Part shown: piece by piece, positions 43,369 to 51,499 of the stretch
Layout: each line of letters opens with the position of its first letter
Position numbering within the stretch: the stretch's first letter is position 1
Assembly (NCBI GenBank): GCA_050875145.1
Contig: JBNMLH010000002.1
Coordinates: 1 to 64,000, forward strand
Reading direction: 5' to 3'
DNA from: CAG-411 sp050875145
GTDB lineage: Bacteria; Bacillota; Clostridia; Lachnospirales; Lachnospiraceae
Length of the DNA stretch: 64,000 nt
Program-made: the position numbers and the translations under genes
The notes under the pieces: generated by a model
What the model was told of the DNA's origin: nothing
The model's database searches: none
What the model saw: only the letters and a program-made list of their open reading frames with translations

Positions 43369-43407
43369 ATTACAAGATATTACAGGGATAAAGGTTGTGT
43401 TTAACAG

Positions 43408-46400
43408 ATGAAAATGGGAAAAGAGAATAATGATTTAATTACCATCATTGAAAAATTGAAAAAGGAGGGAAATGGAACTGGTATTCAACAAGCTCTTGCG
43501 TTGACCGGGGAAACATTTTCCTGTATTCGAATGGCTATGTATGAGTATCATGTTTATCAAGATACATTTGAAAGAAAATATGAGTGGTCATCGGGAAAAC
43601 TTCCATTTGACAAGACATTAAATGAGACTTTAAAAAAAGAGATTTTTGCAAGTAAAAAGGATACTTTAGAAAAGAAACTATTGTCAAAAGTCATGAGGGA
43701 TAGTTCGGATAAAGAAGTATCGGACGAACATGTTTTTTACCATTATGTGATAGAGACAAGAGGACAGGTTCATGGAGTGATTATTTTAGAGAGAGAAAAA
43801 GAATTCTCAAAAGTAGAGTTACAGGAAGTAGCTCTTATTATTTATATGATTTCGGAAGAGTATAGCACAGAAAAAGATACAGAAGAACTAAAAGTGCAAA
43901 ATAATTTTTTACAGACCTTGTATAGTAAGATGCAGACGGGGTTGGTTCAATGTGTGATGGAAGAAAATGCGATGCGGATGATTTGGGCAAATGAAGCTGC
44001 ATTCCAGATATATGGCTGTACCAGGGAATGGTATGAGCAGGTATATGGAAAGAGTATGGAGCGTTTTATTTATGTAGAGGATTGGCCATATGTAAAGCAA
44101 CAATTAGAAAATATGCAGGTGGGAGAGGAAATTAAGGAGTACGAACACCGTTACATCAGTTATTTTGGACAGATGCGCTGGTTGCATGTAAATGCTTTAA
44201 AATTGGTAAATGAAAATCAAGAGGAAGTCATTCAACTTATTTTCTCAGATATTACTCATTCCAAACAGTTGGAAAATGATTTGGAACATGAAAAAGAGAG
44301 ATATCGGATTGCTATAGACAGTTCGTCTGATGTGATTTTTGAGTATGATTTGCTCAATGATGAGTATGTATCCTATGGTTCTTTTATTGATAATTCGTTA
44401 CCAAGATCCACGCCGATTTTAACTTCATCTTATAAGAAGAAGTTGTTAAAAGGAAAGATATGTGATAGTGATATGATTTCCCGCTATGTGGATTTTTTGT
44501 CTGGAGATGATATGAAACCTTTTGAATTGCGGGAACGATACAAAGAAGGGGACTGCGAAGGTCATATTTGGGTGGCAATTGAAGGAACACCGATTTACGA
44601 CAATGGAATGTTGATAAAAATCATTGGAAAAAAATCCAATATTAATGAAAAGAAACAAAAAGAGAAAAAGGAACTGGAAGTAGTACAACGTGATCGACTT
44701 ACAAAATTATATACAAGGACTGTGGGCGAGGAGTTGATACGCCAATATCTGGAAGAAAAAAGTCGAGAGGAAATTGGTTCATTTCTGTTGATTGATTTGG
44801 ATAACTTTCAGATGATAAATGATACCTATGGTTATACATTTGGCGATGCAATTTTAGAAGAAGTTGCAGAAGTGATTAAAGCTGCTACCAGACAAAATGA
44901 CATATCAGTAAGGTATGGGGGAGATGAATTCCTCATCTTAATGAAAAATACAGAACCTGGAAGAACGGCGGTGTATGGGAAACGTATTCACGAAAAAATA
45001 TGTGGATTATATGCGGGAGAAGATGAAAATATCAAAGTTTCCTGTAGCGTAGGAATGGCGTCTACGGAGATGACACAAGAATATGAAACGTTATTTCAGT
45101 ATGCCGATGGGATGCTTGCTTATGTGAAGAATCATGGGAAAAACGATGCAGTATGTTATTCTCCATCCAGCAAAGCAGTTATAGAAATGCAGGGAACAGC
45201 CTATGTGAATGTTAATGAAGGACAGGTGGAGGATGTTCCGACAGGAAAAGATAATGAGGATATTGTAGCATTTGCCTTTTCTATTTTGGAAAAGACAAAG
45301 GATATGCGTAGTGCCATAAATCTTTTGTTAGGAAAAGTAGGACGTATGCTTTGTTTGAATAAAATCAGTATCATTGAGACGGATGCCAATTTCCTTAGTA
45401 ATATTATTACGTACGAGTGGATAGCCAAAAAAGAATATCATGATTCTATTTGTAAATACAATATTTCACAGGAAGAATTAGAACAATGGAAAAGTTGTTT
45501 CGATGGAGAAGGTCTGTTCGTAATGACAGATGAATGGAGAGAAAAGTTTAGCGATGGTGTAACGTTGGAGGGAAATGCACCGAGAAAGCGCAATCAATTA
45601 TATAGTGCCATTTATGAAGAAGGCGAATTTAAGGGTGCTGTTGTATTTGAACATTCTGATCCACTGGATGTATGGCCATGGGATGTCCGTACGAAATTAA
45701 AAGAAGTTTCAAAGATTATATCAACACACATTACGAAAGCCAATGCGGATATTGCAAGTAAGGCAAAGACAGAGTTCTTATCACGTATGTCCCATGAGAT
45801 TCGTACACCTATGAATGCAATCGTGGGAATGACAAGCATTGCGCAGAGTGTTGTAGGAGACGAAAAGAAAGTATCCGAGTGTCTTGCGAAGATTGATACT
45901 TCTACACAGTATCTCTTATCTTTGATTAATGACATTCTTGATATGTCCCGAATTGAAAGTGGAAATATGAGTGTATGTCAGGAGGCATTTGATCTTGACA
46001 AATTGGTGAGTGAGATAGTGGTACTCATGTCTCCGCAGGCAGAAAATAAGGATATTAACTTAGTTGTAAAAAGATCATATACAGACTTACATCTGATTGG
46101 AGATGAACTACGTTTAAATCAGGTACTTATAAATATCATCGGAAATGCTTTAAAATTTACTCCAGAACGGGGAAGCATTACAATCGCAGTGCAACAACTG
46201 ATGCAGGAGGATGATGCGGCTACCATTCGATTTAGTGTAGAAGATACAGGAATTGGTATCAATGAAAATAATTTAGAGCGAATTTTTACTGCATTTGAAC
46301 AGGCAGAATCCAACACAGCAAGAAGATTTGGGGGTACTGGATTGGGACTTGCCATTAGTAGCAATCTGGTAAAACTTATGGGTGGAAAACTGGATGTTCG

Positions 46401-46908
46401 CAGTCAGGAAGGCGTTGGTTCAGAATTTTTCTTTACCTTACAATTTCCTCTGGCTCAAACAGAGGAGAAGGAAGCAGACCAGACAGTAGAAAGTGGAGAA
46501 AAAGAAGAAATTCACTTTGAAAATTGTAGATTGCTGGTGGTAGAGGATAACGATCTAAATGCAGAAATTGCACAGACAGTTCTTGATATGGTAGGCATCA
46601 AAACGGAGCGTGCCGCAGATGGAAAACAAGCGGTAGATATTTTTCAGAAGAAAGAAAGCGGATATTTTGATGCAATTTTGATGGATATTCGTATGCCTGT
46701 TATGGATGGACTAGAAGCAACCAAATGCATTCGAACATCTGGAAAAGAGGATTCTAGAAAGATTCCGATTATTGCCATGACAGCCAATGCTTTTGATGAA
46801 GATATGAAAAAATCTATAGATTGTGGTATGAATGGGCATCTTTCAAAACCAATTGATATAAATAAATTGTATAAAGTCTTACAGGAAACCTTACATGTAA
46901 ATGAGTAA
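43408..46908 (+). CDS. Hybrid histidine kinase containing a GGDEF diguanylate cyclase domain
   Basis: 1166 residues, no membrane segment, so cytoplasmic. Order: GAF-like region (about 15-155), PAS (about 170-285), second PAS-like region (about 295-425), GGDEF domain (about 430-585) with intact GGDEF (504-508) and an inhibitory-site RxxD (R495-D498), second GAF-like region (about 610-775), HisKA with phosphorylated H796 in SHEIRTP, HATPase (DTGIGI, GTGLGL), and a receiver domain with D1093 in ILMDIRMP. It should autophosphorylate and may also make cyclic di-GMP. GGDEF between sensor and kinase modules is unusual. A similar single receiver protein follows. ATG 43408 or 43414. The cloverleaf element ends 40 bases upstream. 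Confidence 0.9.
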   Translation: MKMGKENNDLITIIEKLKKEGNGTGIQQALALTGETFSCIRMAMYEYHVYQDTFERKYEWSSGKLPFDKTLNETLKKEIFASKKDTLEKKLLSKVMRDSSDKEVSDEHVFYHYVIETRGQVHGVIILEREKEFSKVELQEVALIIYMISEEYSTEKDTEELKVQNNFLQTLYSKMQTGLVQCVMEENAMRMIWANEAAFQIYGCTREWYEQVYGKSMERFIYVEDWPYVKQQLENMQVGEEIKEYEHRYISYFGQMRWLHVNALKLVNENQEEVIQLIFSDITHSKQLENDLEHEKERYRIAIDSSSDVIFEYDLLNDEYVSYGSFIDNSLPRSTPILTSSYKKKLLKGKICDSDMISRYVDFLSGDDMKPFELRERYKEGDCEGHIWVAIEGTPIYDNGMLIKIIGKKSNINEKKQKEKKELEVVQRDRLTKLYTRTVGEELIRQYLEEKSREEIGSFLLIDLDNFQMINDTYGYTFGDAILEEVAEVIKAATRQNDISVRYGGDEFLILMKNTEPGRTAVYGKRIHEKICGLYAGEDENIKVSCSVGMASTEMTQEYETLFQYADGMLAYVKNHGKNDAVCYSPSSKAVIEMQGTAYVNVNEGQVEDVPTGKDNEDIVAFAFSILEKTKDMRSAINLLLGKVGRMLCLNKISIIETDANFLSNIITYEWIAKKEYHDSICKYNISQEELEQWKSCFDGEGLFVMTDEWREKFSDGVTLEGNAPRKRNQLYSAIYEEGEFKGAVVFEHSDPLDVWPWDVRTKLKEVSKIISTHITKANADIASKAKTEFLSRMSHEIRTPMNAIVGMTSIAQSVVGDEKKVSECLAKIDTSTQYLLSLINDILDMSRIESGNMSVCQEAFDLDKLVSEIVVLMSPQAENKDINLVVKRSYTDLHLIGDELRLNQVLINIIGNALKFTPERGSITIAVQQLMQEDDAATIRFSVEDTGIGINENNLERIFTAFEQAESNTARRFGGTGLGLAISSNLVKLMGGKLDVRSQEGVGSEFFFTLQFPLAQTEEKEADQTVESGEKEEIHFENCRLLVVEDNDLNAEIAQTVLDMVGIKTERAADGKQAVDIFQKKESGYFDAILMDIRMPVMDGLEATKCIRTSGKEDSRKIPIIAMTANAFDEDMKKSIDCGMNGHLSKPIDINKLYKVLQETLHVNE

Positions 46909-46945
46909 ATAATTCTTCACAAAAATTGAATAATTAGCAATACTG

Positions 46946-46974
46946 TTGACAAATGTGAAGTGTGTTGCTACAAT
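46946..46974 (+). promoter_or_regulatory. Promoter of the single-domain response regulator
   Basis: TTGACA (46946-46951), a 17-base spacer, then TACAAT (46969-46974). A near-consensus promoter separates this gene from the kinase upstream. Confidence 0.75.
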
Positions 46975-47034
46975 GGGGTAGAAGAAATTGAGAAAATATA
47001 ACGATATAAAATATTAAAGCTGGGAGAATGAGCG

Positions 47035-47463
47035 ATGAGTGAAAATAACAATGAAATCGAGAAAAGTTTTTTAAATAAGAGAGTATTATTAGTAGAAGAT
47101 AATGAAATCAATGCGGAAGTTGTAACTTCTATGTTAGAAGTAAAAAATATTGCAGTAGAAGTAGTGTATGATGGAGAAGAGGCTGTGGACAAGTTTGAGA
47201 CATCTGCACCAGGATATTACAATGCGATTTTAATGGATATTGAGATGCCTGTTATGAATGGTGTAGAAGCCTCAAAGGTAATCAGAAACTTGCATAAACA
47301 GGATGCGATGACAATTCCTATTATCTCTGTGACAGCAAATCCTATTTTTGAGAATATTTTCTTTTCAAGAAAATATGGCATGGATGATTATGTTGGAAAA
47401 CCAATTGAACCAGAGAGTTTATATGCGGTTCTAAAAAAGTGGTTTGATAAATATGCAAAATAA
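47035..47463 (+). CDS. Single-domain (CheY-like) response regulator
   Basis: 142 residues forming only a receiver domain. The acidic pocket is VLLVEDNE, the phosphorylation site is D68 in ILMDIEMP, Thr is in ISVTANP and Lys in VGKPIEP. No output domain. It closely resembles the receiver at the end of the preceding hybrid kinase, which suggests it was copied from it and may act as a phosphate relay or sink. It has its own strong promoter. Confidence 0.9.
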   Translation: MSENNNEIEKSFLNKRVLLVEDNEINAEVVTSMLEVKNIAVEVVYDGEEAVDKFETSAPGYYNAILMDIEMPVMNGVEASKVIRNLHKQDAMTIPIISVTANPIFENIFFSRKYGMDDYVGKPIEPESLYAVLKKWFDKYAK

Positions 47464-47497
47464 GAGTAAGAAAGATTTTGTATGTAGAAGTCATAAT

Positions 47498-47531
47498 AAT
47501 AGCTTATCCTTTTAAGGGGTAAGTTATTGTT
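47498..47531 (+). terminator. Terminator of the response regulator gene
   Basis: AATAGCTTATCC (47498-47509) pairs with GGGGTAAGTTATT (47516-47528), with G-U pairs. The T-run is weak. The rest of the gap to the tRNA promoter holds nothing recognisable. Confidence 0.55.
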
Positions 47532-47736
47532 ATGGAAAAAGTTATGTGCAGAGTGGTTATTGGTTAAGGTGTGGCTATCTAAAAAGAGAATTGTTTAACA
47601 GGAATTAGACCTTAGATGTTAGCATAGAATAAATGCAGAAGGCAGTTTTTTTAGGTAGGATAATTTAGGTATCTTGTATGTCTGTCAGATAAAATCGGAT
47701 ACTGTAAAAAAAATAGAAAGAAATCTTAAAAAAAAC

Positions 47737-47765
47737 TTGACATTAATGAAAGAAAGTAGTAACAT
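47737..47765 (+). promoter_or_regulatory. Promoter of tRNA-Trp
   Basis: TTGACA (47737-47742), a 17-base spacer, then TAACAT (47760-47765), 31 bases before the mature tRNA. Confidence 0.6.
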
Positions 47766-47795
47766 ATAAAAGCAGTGTGGCTGCGAAAAAAATAT

Positions 47796-47866
47796 AGGGG
47801 AATCATACAGTGGCAGTATCACGGTCTCCAAAACCGTTCACGGGGGTTCGAATCCCTCTTCCCCTG
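47796..47866 (+). tRNA. tRNA-Trp (anticodon CCA)
   Basis: The acceptor stem AGGGGAA/TTCCCCT is complete and the discriminator base is G. The D arm is ATAC/GTAT with loop AGTGGCA. The anticodon arm ACGGT-CTCCAAA-ACCGT gives anticodon CCA. The T arm has loop TTCGAAT. The 3' CCA is not encoded (GCT follows). Confidence 0.95.
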
Positions 47867-47874
47867 CTAAGGTA

Positions 47875-47906
47875 AGCATTCAGGCATTTGTCTGGATGCT
47901 TTTTTT
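47875..47906 (+). terminator. Terminator of tRNA-Trp
   Basis: AGCATTCAG (47875-47883) pairs with CTGGATGCT (47892-47900), followed by TTTTTT. Confidence 0.85.
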
Positions 47907-47973
47907 GTTCTTTATAAAAATGCGTTCTAAAAGGCAAAGTGCCAGTAAGGATGTGTCTACAAAGGAGATTGGA

Positions 47974-49161
47974 ATGAGAAAAATAATTATATTTGAACGG
48001 GGAATTGAAACATTATCTTTTTTTTCCAAACAGTTAGCAATTGCATGGAAGCAGATGGGGATATCTATATTTTCCTATCAGTTGGATTTAGAGGAGGAGA
48101 CAGAACGAGAGGAACAGCTTCGAAAACTGAAGAAGTTTTGCAAACCAGGCGAGACTATGGTTGTTACGTTTAATTTTAATGGACTGAGGGGAGAGGAAGA
48201 ACTATATAGAAATGGAGAATTGTTTTGGGCAAGGGAACAAATTCCTTGTGTGAATATTATGGTGGATCATCCCTTTTATTATCCTGAGTTATTGGATAAA
48301 GTAAAAAAGGAGCTTGGAGTGGAATTGTATTATCAGGTATTGATTGATAGGGACCATAAAAAATTTGTGGAGCGGTTTTATCCAGAAATTATACACACAT
48401 TCTTTTTGCCATTGGCTGGGACAGGAGTGGAATGGAACTGGGAGAAAAAGAAATATGATGTGGTATTTACCGGAAATTATACACCACCTTCTCAGTTTCG
48501 GACCTATATTGACCGCATTGATGAGGAATATACTCGTTTTTATGAAGGCATTTTAAAGGATTTAATTATGAATCCTTGTCTTACAATGGAAGATGCATTT
48601 GAAAAACATTTAAAGCGGGAAATGGGAAATTTATCCGATGAAGATTTAAAAATTTGCATGGGAAAAATGATATTTTTAGATTTATATGTGAGGTTTTATT
48701 TTAGAGGAGAAATTATTCGGACATTGGCAGAGGCGGATATACCAGTGCATGTGTGGGGAGCTGGATGGGAAGCCTTAGAGTGTAAAAAAACAGAAAATAT
48801 TATCATAGAGGGACCTACGGACACGCAAGGGTGTTTGGAAGCTTTAGCAAAAGCTAAGATTGCTCTAAATGTTATGCCGTGGTTTAAAAATGGAGCACAT
48901 GATCGTGTCTTTAGTGCAATGCAAAATGGAGCAGTTTGTGTAACGGATGAGAGTATATATTTAAAACAGGAATTGTGTGATGGAGAAAATGTAGTATTTT
49001 ATTCTTTGAGAGAATATAAGAAATTACCGCAGAAAATAAAGCATTTGTTGAAAAAAGAAAGGGAAGGGAAACGAATTGCCATGAATGGTTATTGTTTTGC
49101 AAAGGAAAGACATGTTTGGAAAAAACGAGCCGAAGTGATTTTGAAATGGATGGAACAGTGA
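47974..49161 (+). CDS. CgeB-like glycosyltransferase family protein
   Basis: A 395-residue protein. The N-terminal half has IPCVNIMVDHPFYYP and YDVVFTGNYTPP. The C-terminal half has the GT4-like end found in CgeB and DUF3880 proteins: HVWGAGWE, IEGPTDTQGCLEALAKAKIALNVMP, and GAHDRVFSAMQNGAVCVTDES. The family probably transfers sugars to spore- or cell-surface components. The substrate is unknown. ATG 47974 is chosen on AAAGGAGAT; earlier in-frame codons overlap the tRNA terminator. Confidence 0.82.
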   Translation: MRKIIIFERGIETLSFFSKQLAIAWKQMGISIFSYQLDLEEETEREEQLRKLKKFCKPGETMVVTFNFNGLRGEEELYRNGELFWAREQIPCVNIMVDHPFYYPELLDKVKKELGVELYYQVLIDRDHKKFVERFYPEIIHTFFLPLAGTGVEWNWEKKKYDVVFTGNYTPPSQFRTYIDRIDEEYTRFYEGILKDLIMNPCLTMEDAFEKHLKREMGNLSDEDLKICMGKMIFLDLYVRFYFRGEIIRTLAEADIPVHVWGAGWEALECKKTENIIIEGPTDTQGCLEALAKAKIALNVMPWFKNGAHDRVFSAMQNGAVCVTDESIYLKQELCDGENVVFYSLREYKKLPQKIKHLLKKEREGKRIAMNGYCFAKERHVWKKRAEVILKWMEQ

Positions 49162-49373
49162 TGAGAGGTTACAAAAATGAAAAATATGTCCTAAATTTAC
49201 TGTTTTGTAACAAAAGCATAAAACAATTAACAAAATCAGTAGATAAAGTTAAATAAAATTAAGAAAAAAATAACAGAAATTAAGGATAATTGCGATGTAT
49301 TAATAGATAGGGGGACGTATAATAAACAGTATAAATATTATGTGTGGAATAAGAAGGAGTAAGGAGTGATTAG

Positions 49374-50870
49374 ATGAGGAGAATGCGAAAGGGAGTTGCA
49401 GCAGTTACATGTGCAATATGTGTTGCAAGTACAGTGTTTGTAGGCAGTTTTATAGCAAAAAGTGTTATTTCAAAAGCTGATAATATGGAAATAAAAGTGG
49501 GGGACCTGACAGTTAGTGTACCAGAGGAAATGCTGGCTGCAAAGGTAAATAGTTTCTTAAATATTAGATATCAGCCATCCTCTTCATCAACAATTATTGG
49601 TGAATTAAAACCTGGTGATACGGTAACCTATTTGGATACAAGCGGTGAGTGGACCAAGGTAGATGTAAATGGACAGATTGGTTATGTATATACAAAATAT
49701 GCACTTACTGGAAATAAGTTAAAAAAATACATAAAAAATAATTTGGACAAGTTTTCTGTGGAAGCGGTGCAGACAGAAGAGTCTTTTTCCAAGGTATATA
49801 AAACCAAAAAAGGTGCCAGAGCAGATGCAGCTACCTATGAAATGAACGGAAAGGTAAAGAAAACGGCTACGTTATATGCCACTAAATCTTCTGCACAGAC
49901 CATAAAAAATGAATATGAAACAGTAAAAAAGGCAGTTGTAAATGTACAGGCGCTCAGACTTAGAGAAAATGCATCTACAAAATCACCAATTAAAGCTGTT
50001 TTATCAAAGGGAACTTATCTGACAATTGTTTCTGACACAAAGAAAGATTGGATGAAGGTAAAATATGATGGAAGAATTGGTTTTGTATCAAAAGATTACA
50101 TAAGGGTAGCAAATGTAAAACAAAATAAAAGTAACATAGTGAAAACGGTAAAGAAAGATACAAAACTCAATGTTGAACAGGTGGAAAAAAATTGGGTACA
50201 GGTTAGTTGTGACGGAGTAAAGAATTACATGAAGCGAGAGTATTGTAATGTATCCGCTCAGTCAGATGATAAAAAAGTAACAGGTTTGTTAGAAAACAAT
50301 GTTTCCTGCAAAATAAAAAATGTACAAGATGATATTGCATTGGTTACCTTAAAAGATGGAAGCCAGGGATATATGAAATGTGCGAATTTAAAAGCACAGA
50401 TTTCTATTGATGGTGTAAAGATCAATGAGGCAGCAGTAAATGCAGAGCAGAAAAAAATAGAAGAGAAACAGAACATACAAATCAAGAATGATGGAAAGGT
50501 TTCTAAGAAGAGAACGGATATTGTAAATTATGCATTAAAATTTGTTGGTAATCCATACAAATGGGGTGGAAACAGTCTGACAGAGGGAACAGATTGCTCT
50601 GGATTTGTAAATTTAATTTACAAGAAGTATGGATATAATTTAGCAAGATGTTCTTGGTTACAGGCACAAAATGGAAAAGAAATTTCATTTTCGGAATTAC
50701 AACCGGGAGATTTGATTTTCTATTATGATAAGGACTTGGGAAGAATTGGACATGTTGCCATTTATATGGGAGACAACAAGATTGTACATGCCAAATCAAC
50801 AAAATCAGGTATTACAACCAATGCATGGAATTATCGAACACCTTACAAAGCTGTTAATGTAATTGACTAG
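49374..50870 (+). CDS. Secreted SH3-domain NlpC/P60 peptidoglycan hydrolase
   Basis: 498 residues. A signal peptide covers about 1-35 (VAAVTCAICVASTVFVG). Bacterial SH3 domains lie at about 58-115 and 195-245, and a weaker SH3-like stretch at about 250-345. The NlpC/P60 endopeptidase domain spans about 382-498 with catalytic C408 (GTDCSGF), His in IGHVAIYMG and a polar residue in KIVHAKS. It cleaves stem peptides in the cell wall. AAGGAG precedes ATG 49374. A TATAAT box at about 49318 may belong to its promoter, and a GTTACAAAA/TTTTGTAAC hairpin lies just after the previous gene. Confidence 0.93.
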   Translation: MRRMRKGVAAVTCAICVASTVFVGSFIAKSVISKADNMEIKVGDLTVSVPEEMLAAKVNSFLNIRYQPSSSSTIIGELKPGDTVTYLDTSGEWTKVDVNGQIGYVYTKYALTGNKLKKYIKNNLDKFSVEAVQTEESFSKVYKTKKGARADAATYEMNGKVKKTATLYATKSSAQTIKNEYETVKKAVVNVQALRLRENASTKSPIKAVLSKGTYLTIVSDTKKDWMKVKYDGRIGFVSKDYIRVANVKQNKSNIVKTVKKDTKLNVEQVEKNWVQVSCDGVKNYMKREYCNVSAQSDDKKVTGLLENNVSCKIKNVQDDIALVTLKDGSQGYMKCANLKAQISIDGVKINEAAVNAEQKKIEEKQNIQIKNDGKVSKKRTDIVNYALKFVGNPYKWGGNSLTEGTDCSGFVNLIYKKYGYNLARCSWLQAQNGKEISFSELQPGDLIFYYDKDLGRIGHVAIYMGDNKIVHAKSTKSGITTNAWNYRTPYKAVNVID

Positions 50871-50887
50871 TTGTGGATATTATAAAA

Positions 50888-50926
50888 AGTGGATTGTCAT
50901 AGGAAGGTATGGCAGTCCACTTTTTT
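50888..50926 (+). terminator. Terminator of the NlpC/P60 gene
   Basis: AGTGGATTGTCAT (50888-50900) pairs with ATGGCAGTCCACT (50909-50921), followed by TTTTT. Confidence 0.85.
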
Positions 50927-50984
50927 GGTTACACACTTAAAATAGAATACTTATGTAATAAAAAAATTATAAATAATACCCCGC

Positions 50985-51182
50985 TTATAATTTTGTTACA
51001 TTTGCTGCTTGTGGTCCCTTTTCGCCATCAATTACATCAAATTCAACGCTATCCCCATCATCTAAAACCTTGAATCCATCCATATTTAATGCTGAAAAAT
51101 GAACAAAAACATCTTTTCCTTCTTCGTCAGAGATAAATCCAAATCCCTTCTTGGCGTTAAACCACTTAACTGTACCTTTCAT
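50985..51182 (-). CDS. cspA: Cold shock protein
   Basis: A 65-residue single OB-fold protein with both RNA-binding motifs, KGFGFIS (RNP1) and VFVHFSAL (RNP2). It melts RNA structure after cold shock and in normal growth. TAGGAGG precedes the ATG on the minus strand. It faces the NlpC/P60 gene tail-to-tail. Confidence 0.96.
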   Translation of the reverse strand: MKGTVKWFNAKKGFGFISDEEGKDVFVHFSALNMDGFKVLDDGDSVEFDVIDGEKGPQAANVTKL

Positions 51183-51437
51183 AAAAATGCCTCCTAAATA
51201 TTTTTTTGTGCTTGATTATTTTATTACACCCCATCTTTGCATATGAAACACATGGTACATATTTGTAATAAAAGCATAACACATGTTAATAAATTATCAC
51301 ATTTTGCAAAAAAAGTCAAATTTTTCATTAGAATAATGGAAAAAATGTTCAAAACATAATAGGAAAGATGAAATAATTTGTGGAAAATGTAGAAGAATAA
51401 AAAGCGGGAAGAAAAAATGAGAACTGCGGTTTTTTGC
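51183..51437. other. cspA upstream region
   Basis: An AT-rich stretch between the divergent cspA and M16 peptidase genes. It should hold the cspA promoter and untranslated leader on the minus strand. I could not assign boxes with confidence and see no open frame. Confidence 0.3.
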
Positions 51438-51466
51438 ATGACAGTAAATACCAATTATGGTATACT
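51438..51466 (+). promoter_or_regulatory. Promoter of the M16 peptidase gene
   Basis: ATGACA (51438-51443), a 17-base spacer, then TATACT (51461-51466), with a TG at the extended -10 position. Confidence 0.6.
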
Positions 51467-51499
51467 GTCAACAGTGATGAAAAATAAAAGAAAGTAAGG

